A model generated the notes under the pieces. It saw nothing but the letters and a program-made list of their open reading frames with translations. It did no database searches and was not told where the DNA came from. This document shows positions 25,554 through 33,217 of a stretch of 42,376 nt of DNA, one piece after another; position 1 is the stretch's first letter; the number at the start of each line of letters is the position of its first letter. The stretch covers positions 1 to 42,376 of the forward strand of contig NZ_SCHN01000031.1 in NCBI RefSeq assembly GCF_004120195.1. Reading direction: 5' to 3'. Made by a program: the position numbers and the translations under genes. Source of the stretch: Enterovibrio baiacu (GTDB taxonomy: Bacteria > Pseudomonadota > Gammaproteobacteria > Enterobacterales > Vibrionaceae).

Positions 25554-26544
25554 TGGCAACCATCACGGCTTTGATAGTGTGCATACGGTTTTCTGCTTCA
25601 TCAAAGACGATCGAGAAATCAGACTCGAACACGTCTTCGGTGACTTCTAAGCCTTTCATGCCGTATTTCTCTGCCACTTCTGCACCAATGGTGGTTTCAT
25701 CATTATGGAACGCCGGCAAGCAGTGCATGAACTTCACGTGTGGGTTACCCGTGCTCTTCACCATATCCATGTTCACTTGATACGGCGTCATGATAGCAAC
25801 ACGCTCATCCCATGCTTCTTTTGATTCACCCATGGAAACCCAGACATCGGTATAAAGGAAATCACAGCCTTTCACGCCTTCTTCGACGTTTTCCGTCAGA
25901 GTGATTTGCGCGCCTGTTTCCGTGGCGATGCTTTTACATTGCTCCACCAAGCTTTCTTCCGGCCAAAATTGCTTTGGCGCTACGAGGCGGATGTCCATGC
26001 CCATTTTTGCTGCACCGACCATGAGGGAATTACCCATGTTGTTGCGCGCGTCGCCCAAATAGGCAAAGGCCATTTCGTGTAATTGCTTACCACGGCCGTG
26101 TTCTTGCATCGTAAGGAAGTCGGCAAGGATCTGGGTTGGGTGGAACTCGTCAGTCAGTCCATTCCAAACCGGCACACCTGCATATTTACCCAATTCCTCA
26201 ACAATAGCCTGCCCATGACCACGATACTCGATGCCATCGTACATACGGCCAAGTACACGTGCCGTGTCTTTCATTGATTCTTTGTGGCCGATTTGCGAGC
26301 CTGAAGGGCCAATATAAGACACTTGAGCACCCTGATCGAATGCGGCGACTTCAAAGGCGCAGCGCGTGCGGGTAGAGGCTTTCTCAAAGATAAGGGCAAT
26401 GTTTTTACCCTTTAGTTTTTGTTGTTCATACCCGTTGTATTTTGCTTTCTTGAGATCGGCAGACAAAGACAATAGGTGTTCAATCTCGCGAGGAGTGAAA
26501 TCCAGAAGTTTGAGAAAATTCCGGTTACGCAGATTAAAAGCCAT
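25540..26544 (-). CDS. argF: Ornithine carbamoyltransferase
   Basis: 334 residues, the same as E. coli ArgF. It makes citrulline from ornithine and carbamoyl phosphate. It has the carbamoyl-phosphate motif [12 protein letters not shown] (S57-T-R-T-R), [13 protein letters not shown], the ornithine site DVWVSMGE and HCLPAFH with the catalytic cysteine. I chose the ATG at 26544 ([14 protein letters not shown]) with GGGAT upstream; the frame is open for 21 more codons to a doubtful start. An anabolic role is favoured by the ARG-box-like site upstream. Its neighbour arcA raises the option of a catabolic role in the deiminase pathway, but a terminator separates them. Confidence 0.95.
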   Translation of the reverse strand: MAFNLRNRNFLKLLDFTPREIEHLLSLSADLKKAKYNGYEQQKLKGKNIALIFEKASTRTRCAFEVAAFDQGAQVSYIGPSGSQIGHKESMKDTARVLGRMYDGIEYRGHGQAIVEELGKYAGVPVWNGLTDEFHPTQILADFLTMQEHGRGKQLHEMAFAYLGDARNNMGNSLMVGAAKMGMDIRLVAPKQFWPEESLVEQCKSIATETGAQITLTENVEEGVKGCDFLYTDVWVSMGESKEAWDERVAIMTPYQVNMDMVKSTGNPHVKFMHCLPAFHNDETTIGAEVAEKYGMKGLEVTEDVFESDFSIVFDEAENRMHTIKAVMVATLGS

Positions 26545-26651
26545 GATGAGATCCCTTTCAAAGTTCTTTGTACTTCTTAACAGCGGCTTAGTCGCCACTG
26601 TAGACACTAAGCACGATTTTTACGCAGTTGAGCACATAAATGCAACATTTT

Positions 26652-26665
26652 TGAATAAATATTTA
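26652..26665. promoter_or_regulatory. ARG-box-like site upstream of argF
   Basis: TGAATAAATATTTA differs by one base from the half-site pattern TGAAT-W4-ATTCA bound by ArgR. It lies 108 bp before the argF start. I see no clear second box 21 bp away, which ArgR usually needs, so the call is tentative. Confidence 0.5.
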
Positions 26666-26709
26666 TAAATCGCGCGTCACTATTCGTAACTGGGTGATCG
26701 GCGTGTAAC

Positions 26710-26737
26710 AAAAAAGCCACCTGTCGGTGGCTTTTTT
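26710..26737 (-). terminator. Rho-independent terminator of arcA
   Basis: AAAAAAGCCACC and GGTGGCTTTTTT form a 12-bp stem with a TGTC loop, 35 bp past the arcA stop. It separates arcA from argF. Confidence 0.92.
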
Positions 26738-26771
26738 CTCTGCGCAAGTGGCGATGGGAGCAGGTCCGTGT

Positions 26772-27992
26772 TTATAAGCCTTCGCGCTCAATTGGGCAGC
26801 TCATGCAACGTGCGCCGCCGCGACCTCGTCCTAATTGGTCGCCAGGGATCGGCAACACTTTGATGCCTGCTTTGTCGTATTTCTCGTTGGTGTAAACATT
26901 GCCTTCATAGCCAATGACAACACCGGGACGAACGGTGAGGACGTTGTTGGCGTCATTCCACTGTTCGCGCTCTGCCTCGAAGCTGTCGCCGCCCGTAGTG
27001 ATGATATTGAGCTGAGGGATGTTGAGCGCCTTTTCGATCGCATGTAGGAAGTAATCCACTTCCGTCACTTTCACATCGCCTTTTCCTGCATCCGCCAAGC
27101 GCCAGCATTGAAGATCTTTGCGCATCACTTCTGGGTAAACCGAGAAGGTGTCGAGATCCATGTGTGTCATGACCGTGTCCAAGTGCATGCAAGAACGGTG
27201 CTTCGGCAGGTTAATCGCGATCACTTCTTTTGCTTGGCCATGTTTGAATAGGCTGCGTGCCAGAGCTTCAACCCCTTGAGGTGTTGTACGTTCAGACATG
27301 CCCACAAGCACGGCACCGTTACCGATGACCAGTACATCACCACCTTCAACCATGGCATTGTCATAGTCGCGTTGCTCTGCACCGAGATAGGTGTGGAAAC
27401 GTGAAGAGGCGAATGTCGGGTGCCAACGATAAATGGCGCGTAGGTGGTTGGTTTCGCGCTGACGTGCAGGCTTCGCCATTGGGTTCAGCGACACGCCACC
27501 ATACACCCAGCATGATGTGTCGCGTGTGAATAAATGGTTAGGGAGTGGGTCGATGATAAAATCGGTGCGCTCATGCATCGCTTGCATCATAGAAGACGAT
27601 TGCACGGGGAAGTCAATGTAACTCAAGCCGCCCAGTAGAATATGCGCCAGCTCTTCGTCGCTAAGGGTTTGCAAGTAGCCACGTACATCTTGGGCAAATT
27701 GGTAACCCAAGCGGTATTCGCCGACTTGCACGTCAAGTAGCCAATTTTTTGCTTCCGGAATGGCCAAGGTTTCAGCCAGCAGGTCATGCAGCAGAAGGAC
27801 TTCTACGCCTTCGCCTCGGAGTGTTTTTGCGAATTCATCATGTTCTTCGCCGGCACGTTCGACGGCCAACACATCATCAAATAGTAAATCTTTGTAGTTT
27901 GATGGCGTAAGGTGATTTAGCGCGCGCTCTGGACGATGAAGCATTACACGCTTCAATTTTCCAACTTCTGAACCCACATATAGCTGACTCAT
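26772..27992 (-). CDS. arcA: Arginine deiminase
   Basis: 406 residues. It converts arginine to citrulline and ammonia, giving ATP by way of carbamoyl phosphate and acid resistance. It is a guanidino-group-modifying enzyme with the nucleophile C396 in [11 protein letters not shown], the catalytic histidine in [15 protein letters not shown], and the [13 protein letters not shown] and MVEGGDVL blocks. It starts with ATG after AGAGAG. No dedicated arcB, arcC or arcD is present; the nearest ornithine carbamoyltransferase is argF directly downstream. Confidence 0.95.
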   Translation of the reverse strand: MSQLYVGSEVGKLKRVMLHRPERALNHLTPSNYKDLLFDDVLAVERAGEEHDEFAKTLRGEGVEVLLLHDLLAETLAIPEAKNWLLDVQVGEYRLGYQFAQDVRGYLQTLSDEELAHILLGGLSYIDFPVQSSSMMQAMHERTDFIIDPLPNHLFTRDTSCWVYGGVSLNPMAKPARQRETNHLRAIYRWHPTFASSRFHTYLGAEQRDYDNAMVEGGDVLVIGNGAVLVGMSERTTPQGVEALARSLFKHGQAKEVIAINLPKHRSCMHLDTVMTHMDLDTFSVYPEVMRKDLQCWRLADAGKGDVKVTEVDYFLHAIEKALNIPQLNIITTGGDSFEAEREQWNDANNVLTVRPGVVIGYEGNVYTNEKYDKAGIKVLPIPGDQLGRGRGGARCMSCPIEREGL

Positions 27993-28594
27993 GATCGTTT
28001 CTCTCTTGAATTTTTATTTACCCCACCTTGCGCCATGTCTGCGTTTGCCTTTTGTTCTGAGAAGAAAAATCGGTTTTCTCTCTGACTGTGATAGCAAACG
28101 GAGTTAATGAACGTTTTGATGGGAAAAAATGGAGATTGAGCGACAGAATTCCAAAAGAGGGGCGTAATTTGGCAAAGACGCCTGAATACGTGTCGTAAAT
28201 CCATTTACCTTAATGAATGCGAAGACGGTGAAACACTGCCTTTACGGTGCGTGTTATCGCAACAGCGCAAAGGGTGCATCGTTCCGTTTTCTCATCCTGT
28301 GTGCGTACTTATGCGAAATAACTGCACACTATTCCATAATTGGGTCATTTGTCAGAGCAAGATACGGTCAATGATGGGATTGTTTAGCATCTTCTCTTGT
28401 TATTGCCCTGTTCTCAAATAATGACAACCTTGTTCCTTAAGGTCAATTTTACTTTTAATTAACAGGTCGAGATGTGATTCGTTGCTGTTGCATAGAGTGG
28501 ATTTGGGTACGAAAAATTGACCTAAAATCGTCATGGAAAAGCGCATCAATCCGTGCCATAGTTCCCCCGTATTTTCTCAGTCTGGAGTTATCCA
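27993..28594. other. 602-bp intergenic region between divergent arcA and rraB
   Basis: No gene is supported here. A 71-codon minus-strand frame runs into the arcA start and looks spurious. It must hold promoters for both genes, but I cannot place a convincing -35/-10 pair. The only structure I see is an 11-bp inverted repeat, AGGTCAATTTT at 28440-28450 and its complement at 28513-28523, 62 bp apart on the rraB side. Confidence 0.6.
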
Positions 28595-28999
28595 ATGTCT
28601 TACGCTGACATTATTGAAGAACAAAAAGCCGAAACACGCGAAATCATTGCTGCACTGCTAGACGACGGCAGCGATCCAGATGCGCTTTACACCATTGAGC
28701 ACCACCTGTCTGCTGACAGCTTTGCTGAATTGGAAACGGCTGCAGTGGAAGCGTTTAAGTTGGGTTTTGAAGTGTTTGAAGCGGAAGAACTTGAGCTTGA
28801 AGACGGCAGCACGGTTGTTTGCTTTGACGCGGTAATGGAAACTGCATTGGACGCTGATCGCATCGATGAGCAAGTAGAAAAGCTTGTTGCTCTGGCAGAA
28901 AAGAACAAGATCGATTATGACGGTTGGGGCACCTACTTTGAGTCTGATGAAGAAGATGACGAAGAAGAGGGTGATCTCGAGGAAGAAGACGAGAAGTAA
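28595..28999 (+). CDS. rraB: Ribonuclease E inhibitor RraB
   Basis: 134 residues (E. coli 138). It binds RNase E and modulates mRNA decay. The diagnostic block [18 protein letters not shown] is at about 27-44, and [12 protein letters not shown] is near 109-120. The C-terminal tail is almost all Asp and Glu, as in the family. ATG 8 bp after GGAG. It is a single-gene unit with its own terminator. Confidence 0.95.
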   Translation: MSYADIIEEQKAETREIIAALLDDGSDPDALYTIEHHLSADSFAELETAAVEAFKLGFEVFEAEELELEDGSTVVCFDAVMETALDADRIDEQVEKLVALAEKNKIDYDGWGTYFESDEEDDEEEGDLEEEDEK

Positions 29000-29016
29000 T
29001 TCACCGTCGTTGAGAG

Positions 29017-29041
29017 AAAAGCCGGCTTGCCGGCTTTTTTT
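29017..29041. terminator. Bidirectional terminator between rraB and the MarR-GNAT gene
   Basis: AAAAGCCGGC and GCCGGCTTTT form the stem around TT, with further T. The genes are convergent. Confidence 0.9.
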
Positions 29042-29056
29042 GTCGCGACAAAACGC

Positions 29057-29968
29057 TTATTTCAGTGTTTTCAGCATGCAGACTTCGCAATCGCTGTGCC
29101 CTGTATTTCCCAATGGGCCATCAAGCTGCTTAAAGCCCATCGACGTATAAAGGCCTATCGCTTCTTTGAGGCAAGCGGTGGTTTCGAGGTAGCAGGCGTT
29201 ATAGCCTTGTTCTCTTGCAAATTTTAATGCGTGCGCCACCATTCTTCGGGCGAATCCTTTCCCGCGTAACACGGGGCGAAAATACATTTTCTGAAGCTCG
29301 CAGGTGTTGTCTTGCCCAAGCAAAGGGGCGATGCCGCCGCCACCGAATATCTTTCCATCTTTTTCAATCACCCAGTAAGCCGCGTTCTCTGCTTTGTAAC
29401 TTTCACTGAGCGTGTCGAGTTGTGGGTCTGCCACACTGTAGCCTTTGTCTTCGGTTAAGCCATATTCGGCGGATACTTTGCGAATAACCGCTGCAATGGC
29501 CGCGTTGTCCGCAGGTTCTAACAGGCGAAAGGTAAACCCTTTTTGCTTCTCGCTTTGTTCCATGGCGCGGTTGTATCGCGAAAGGGAAGAAGAAAGAACA
29601 TCAATTTCATCGCTGTCTAACTGCTCTAGGTACAACGCAATTTCTTGGTTGATGCCTTGATGGTGCGCATTTAAGCGTGTTCGCCCGGTGTCGGTCAGCT
29701 GGTAGCTGGGTTGTGCGTGGGCAGATTCGACGTGATAGGCAATGTTGTTATTGTTGATTAAGATCGCCAAGGTGCGGTTGGCGTTCGCGACATCAATATT
29801 GAGGCGTGATGCGAGCTGATCAGCATTCAGGTTTTCTTGCTCTAACTCAATCAGCACATGGCATTGAATGGTGGTGAGTCCGCTGGTGCCATAGATATTG
29901 TCCAGTAGCCCTCTATGCCTAAGCAATTGACGCACTAACTGTCGAATTTCAATGGGTCCAGTGTTCAT
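29057..29968 (-). CDS. MarR-type regulator fused to GNAT acetyltransferase
   Basis: About 303 residues in two modules. Residues 1 to about 140 form a MarR winged helix ([18 protein letters not shown], then [13 protein letters not shown] and [21 protein letters not shown]). About 150-303 is an N-acetyltransferase with the acetyl-CoA loop [11 protein letters not shown] and a C-terminal [20 protein letters not shown] typical of GNAT. I take the ATG at 29968, which has GAGG 7 bp upstream; the ATG five codons earlier has its ribosome site too close. The substrate and target genes are unknown. Such fusions occur in many proteobacteria. Confidence 0.88.
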   Translation of the reverse strand: MNTGPIEIRQLVRQLLRHRGLLDNIYGTSGLTTIQCHVLIELEQENLNADQLASRLNIDVANANRTLAILINNNNIAYHVESAHAQPSYQLTDTGRTRLNAHHQGINQEIALYLEQLDSDEIDVLSSSLSRYNRAMEQSEKQKGFTFRLLEPADNAAIAAVIRKVSAEYGLTEDKGYSVADPQLDTLSESYKAENAAYWVIEKDGKIFGGGGIAPLLGQDNTCELQKMYFRPVLRGKGFARRMVAHALKFAREQGYNACYLETTACLKEAIGLYTSMGFKQLDGPLGNTGHSDCEVCMLKTLK

Positions 29969-30276
29969 CCTTAATCCTCTCATTTCCTTAAAAATACTGC
30001 CGTTATGATTGTGCCTGAAAATAAGGGAATTGCACCCATCACGTCCACTTCGATGCCCTTTCTCTGATTGAAAGCAATGAGAAACCGTGAAAGCTGCGCG
30101 TTGGTGACATGTGGAGATAAGTTGTACGGTTGTTGCAATACAAAGAGTCGGTTAGTTCGCACTTGGTGAGGTCTGGACTGCGTAATGCCTTGATGATAAT
30201 TAGAATATGAAATCAAAAAAAATAAATAAACCCGATGCACTCGGGTAGGACAAGGTGTTGGCAAGGAGTGCCTATT
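29969..30276. other. 308-bp intergenic region upstream of yjgN
   Basis: It lies between the divergent MarR-GNAT gene and yjgN. A minus-strand 106-codon frame here has no family resemblance and crosses the yjgN start, so I reject it. A terminator-like hairpin sits at 30213-30246. No confident promoter was placed. Confidence 0.55.
30213..30246 (-). terminator. Terminator-like hairpin facing the minus strand, in the yjgN leader
   Basis: ACCCGA and TCGGGT form a 6-bp stem with a 5-nt loop. Only the minus-strand side is followed by a U-rich tract, and no minus-strand gene lies upstream. On the plus strand it would be a 5' untranslated hairpin 30 bp before yjgN. Confidence 0.5.
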
Positions 30277-31467
30277 ATGGAAAACAAAATGACGTTTCAC
30301 GGCTCGGGTCGTGAGTACTTCGGCATATGGATCGTGAACATTTTGCTGAGCGTGTTAACGCTCGGGATCTATTCGGCGTGGGCGAAGGTGCGCACCAAGC
30401 GCTACTTCTATGGAAACACGGAATTGGCGGGTGATCGTTTCGAATATCACGCAACGCCAATTCAAATTCTGATTGGCCGCATTGTTGCAACCATTGCCGT
30501 CATTATCTGGTTTGCAGTTGGACAGTTCTTTCCAATCGCCTCGATGTTTCTTTTAGTCTTTGGTTTGTTGGTGATGCCTTGGCTGCTGCGAAACAATGCG
30601 CGCTTCAATGCCAAAATGACCAGCTTTAGAAACGTGAGGCTGAATTTTACGGGCACGTTGTTAGGCGCTTACGGCAACATTTTGGGGCGGGGCGCAGTTT
30701 TCTGTTTCATCGTCTTTGTTATCGCCATGATTGCGTCTGCGCACATCAGTGATGGCGTCACAATAGGAGCAGTCTTAGTGGGCATGGCGGTGCTGTTTGT
30801 CACCTATGCATGGATCATTAAAGGCATCTCGAGCTATTTCGCCAACGGTTATGGTTATGGGAAATTAAAATTTAAGGCGGAGCTTTCAACGGGCTTTTTC
30901 GTCCGCACCTATTTATGGGCGATTTTGATTGGTGCGATCACCATGATTGCGGTGAGTATTGCGTCGGCGTTGGTGACGGGGATTTTCGTGGTGTTCAGTG
31001 ATCCGTCGTCTTGGGCGGGGATGGACGGTTTCCCTGACAATTTCGACCCAGAGAATCTAACGCTCGATAACCTGTTTGCGTTTGCCGGTATTTTCGTGAT
31101 GGTCATGGTTGGCTATGGCTTGTTTTTTGCGGCCATGTTGGTGGTGACGGCATTTATTGCCTGCCGAACCCGTAACCATGTGTTTAACCAAATGCAGATT
31201 GAAGGCATGCCGGACTATCGCTTGGGGTCGTACATGGACACCACGAGTTATGCCTTACTGATCATTACCAACTTCTTCTTGCAGGTGTTTACCTTGGGTC
31301 TTGCTCGACCTTGGGTGAAGGTGAGAACCGCTCGTTATGTGTTAGGTATGACCTCAGTGTATGGCGACTTGAATGAGCTGACCGCATTTGATGATCAATC
31401 GGATGCCAATTCCTCCATTGGTGATGAAGTCTCTCAAGCCTTTGATTTGGAAATCGGGATCGGATAA
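30277..31467 (+). CDS. yjgN: DUF898 family inner membrane protein YjgN
   Basis: 396 residues (E. coli YjgN 398), polytopic. It has a two-fold repeat: LTLGIYSAWAKVRTKRYFYG near the N terminus and FTLGLARPWVKVRTARYVLG near the C terminus, each after a transmembrane helix. About eight or nine hydrophobic segments lie in all. The start is the ATG at 30277, after AAGGAG; an in-frame ATG 42 bp upstream overlaps the hairpin and lacks such a site. Function unknown. It overlaps the next gene by one base (TAATG), so the M48 peptidase is translationally coupled and probably a functional partner. Confidence 0.9.
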   Translation: MENKMTFHGSGREYFGIWIVNILLSVLTLGIYSAWAKVRTKRYFYGNTELAGDRFEYHATPIQILIGRIVATIAVIIWFAVGQFFPIASMFLLVFGLLVMPWLLRNNARFNAKMTSFRNVRLNFTGTLLGAYGNILGRGAVFCFIVFVIAMIASAHISDGVTIGAVLVGMAVLFVTYAWIIKGISSYFANGYGYGKLKFKAELSTGFFVRTYLWAILIGAITMIAVSIASALVTGIFVVFSDPSSWAGMDGFPDNFDPENLTLDNLFAFAGIFVMVMVGYGLFFAAMLVVTAFIACRTRNHVFNQMQIEGMPDYRLGSYMDTTSYALLIITNFFLQVFTLGLARPWVKVRTARYVLGMTSVYGDLNELTAFDDQSDANSSIGDEVSQAFDLEIGIG

Positions 31468-32465
31468 TGACGGAAGGATATGCGTATCCCCCGCGGCAAT
31501 CGAGCCGAATGCGTGCAACCTTGATGGTATTGGGTGAGACGCGCGCTGTGCTGCAATACGCAGACCACCGTATTGATTGCCGCTTAGAAGAGATTGAATG
31601 CACTGAGAAGATGGGGAGTATTCCCATTAAACTGCGCTTTCCTGATGGTGATCTTTTCATTCCTGACAACGAAAGTGCACTGCCTGCATACTTTCAACAA
31701 GCGCCAAAAAGCCGCTTATCGTGGCTTGAAAGCAGTAAGCGGGCGATCCTTGCTTGCGTGTTTATGGCCGTCTTGCTTATTGGGGCATTCTTCTACGTTG
31801 GGTTGCCTGCTGTGAGCAAAGGGATCGTGAATCTTTTGCCGGAGGAAGTGCCTATGGCTGTTGGCGAGCATGTGCTCTCGCAGCTAGATGAGCGCTTGCT
31901 AAAACCCTCCGAACTTCCCGCAGAACAGCAAGCGCATATTCAGGCGGAATTTGATCAACTCGTCGCTGATTTACCGCCTATGCCAGTACCTCCTCGCTTG
32001 GTTTTTCGCTCTTGGGATCGAGGGCCAAATGCGTTTGCATTGAGTGATGGCACGGTGATTTTGATGGATTCTTTAGTCTCGATTGCCGATACCGACCGCC
32101 AACTGAATGCCATTTTGCTTCATGAACTCGGGCACGTTTACTATCAGCATGTGATGACATCACTGGTGCAATCAACCTTGGTATCGGTGTCTGTCGCGGT
32201 GATAACAGGGGAAAGCACGGGCGTGATCGATACGTTGACGGGGCTAGGCGTGCTGTTTGTCACTGCAGGGTACTCGCGTGAAAACGAAGAAGCATCTGAT
32301 GCCTTTTCCGCAACGCACTTGATGGCAAAGTATGGCGATACCACCGCGCTTGCTGAAATGTTTGAGAAACTTAGCGCATCTCATGCTGCAATGTCGATGG
32401 AGTGGTTGAGCTCTCACCCTGATACCCATTCGCGTATAGAGGCGGCAAGACAGTTCAATCCGTAG
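31467..32465 (+). CDS. Membrane-anchored M48 family metallopeptidase
   Basis: 332 residues. A short cytoplasmic N-terminal region is followed by one transmembrane helix (about 93-112), and then an M48 peptidase domain. The zinc site is HELGH (219-223) with the third ligand likely E274 in SRENEEASD. The N terminus is followed by a stretch rich in beta structure (about 15-75) that I cannot name. It starts inside the yjgN stop codon. Predicted to be a periplasmic-facing zinc protease acting on membrane or envelope proteins. The substrate is unknown; YjgN itself is one candidate (inference). Confidence 0.88.
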   Translation: MTEGYAYPPRQSSRMRATLMVLGETRAVLQYADHRIDCRLEEIECTEKMGSIPIKLRFPDGDLFIPDNESALPAYFQQAPKSRLSWLESSKRAILACVFMAVLLIGAFFYVGLPAVSKGIVNLLPEEVPMAVGEHVLSQLDERLLKPSELPAEQQAHIQAEFDQLVADLPPMPVPPRLVFRSWDRGPNAFALSDGTVILMDSLVSIADTDRQLNAILLHELGHVYYQHVMTSLVQSTLVSVSVAVITGESTGVIDTLTGLGVLFVTAGYSRENEEASDAFSATHLMAKYGDTTALAEMFEKLSASHAAMSMEWLSSHPDTHSRIEAARQFNP

Positions 32466-32470
32466 GGAAG

Positions 32471-32508
32471 CATACGTGCAGGTGCGGCATACGTGCAGGT
32501 GCGGCATA
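32471..32508. repeat. 17-bp tandem duplication after the M48 peptidase gene
   Basis: CATACGTGCAGGTGCGG occurs twice in exact tandem (32471-32487, 32488-32504), followed by the first four bases of a third copy. It starts 5 bp after the stop codon and lies before the terminator. Confidence 0.93.
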
Positions 32509-32518
32509 TCACGGTGAC

Positions 32519-32545
32519 AAAAAAGCAGCCAAAAGGCTGCTTTTT
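32519..32545. terminator. Bidirectional terminator between the M48 and DUF2061 genes
   Basis: AAAAAGCAGCC and GGCTGCTTTTT form the stem with an AAAA loop. The genes are convergent. Confidence 0.9.
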
Positions 32546-32585
32546 CATTATTTGGTAAGGTGGTTGGTCGGGAACGGATTGTGCG

Positions 32586-32987
32586 CTATGCGATTATTGA
32601 ATCATGGTGACAATACCAAGCATTCAGTGTTGCTCTCTTTTGCCATACCTTCTCATGGAAATAGTACGCCATGGTGTTGATACAGGGTTCAATCATTGCC
32701 ATGAGGCTGCCTACCAAGATGTCACCTGTTAGCAAATACACGACGGTAAATGCGACACTGAAGTGAACAACGGCGAAGCTCGCGGTTTTACGGCCTGGGT
32801 TACCGCGCAGTGTATTTTTCAACACTTTGCTTTCCCATGCTTTCTCATGGAAGTAAAAGGCAACGGTGTTGACCATAGGCTCTACCATGGCAATCAAACT
32901 ACCCAGCAGAATATCGCCTGTCAGGATAAATGCGACAGTGAATGCAACGGTAAAGTGAATCACAGCAAAACTTAGGGTCTTTTTCAT
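32586..32987 (-). CDS. Small membrane protein with two tandem DUF2061 domains
   Basis: 133 residues. Residues 3-51 and 67-115 are two copies of the DUF2061 unit. By my count they match at 35 of 49 positions, sharing FAV, HF, VAFTV, LTGDIL, GSL, EP and the FHEK tract. Each unit has two short hydrophobic helices. It starts with ATG after GAGGAA. DUF2061 proteins are usually one unit of about 60 to 75 residues; function unknown. The close similarity suggests a fairly recent internal duplication. A Fur-box-like sequence lies 30 bp upstream. Confidence 0.9.
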   Translation of the reverse strand: MKKTLSFAVIHFTVAFTVAFILTGDILLGSLIAMVEPMVNTVAFYFHEKAWESKVLKNTLRGNPGRKTASFAVVHFSVAFTVVYLLTGDILVGSLMAMIEPCINTMAYYFHEKVWQKRATLNAWYCHHDSIIA

Positions 32988-33016
32988 AATCAGTTCCTCA
33001 TCGGTATGAACTGATT

Positions 33017-33035
33017 ATTGCGAATTATTCTCAAC
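33017..33035. promoter_or_regulatory. Possible Fur box upstream of the DUF2061 gene
   Basis: ATTGCGAATTATTCTCAAC matches 12 of 16 specified positions of the vibrio-style Fur consensus AATGANAATNATTNTCATT, with the mismatches mostly at the ends. It lies 30 bp before the start codon, where it could overlap the promoter. Tentative. Confidence 0.4.
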
Positions 33036-33162
33036 AACTACATTTGGTTGTTGTTATTGATTCAATAGGTGGGGGTTATCAACGCAATGTTGTGGCTGTG
33101 CATTGGCATCTTGTCGTGAAAGGCGAATATGGAAGAGCCTGATAGGTCTGTATATCAAACGC

Positions 33163-33190
33163 AAAAAGCCGACGATTTCTCGTCGGCTTT
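33163..33190 (-). terminator. Rho-independent terminator of valS
   Basis: AAAGCCGACGA and TCGTCGGCTTT form an 11-bp stem with a TTTC loop, 27 bp past the valS stop. The minus strand continues in U. Confidence 0.9.
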
Positions 33191-33217
33191 CGTATCAAAC
33201 ACTCTGTGCTATCGGTA

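Noticed and set aside
27989-28204. A 71-codon minus-strand frame before arcA
   Set aside because: It overlaps the arcA start and looks like untranslated leader; there is no family match or ribosome site.
29980-30300. A 106-codon minus-strand frame upstream of yjgN
   Set aside because: It crosses the yjgN start codon and ribosome site, has no recognisable domain, and contains the terminator-like hairpin early in the frame.
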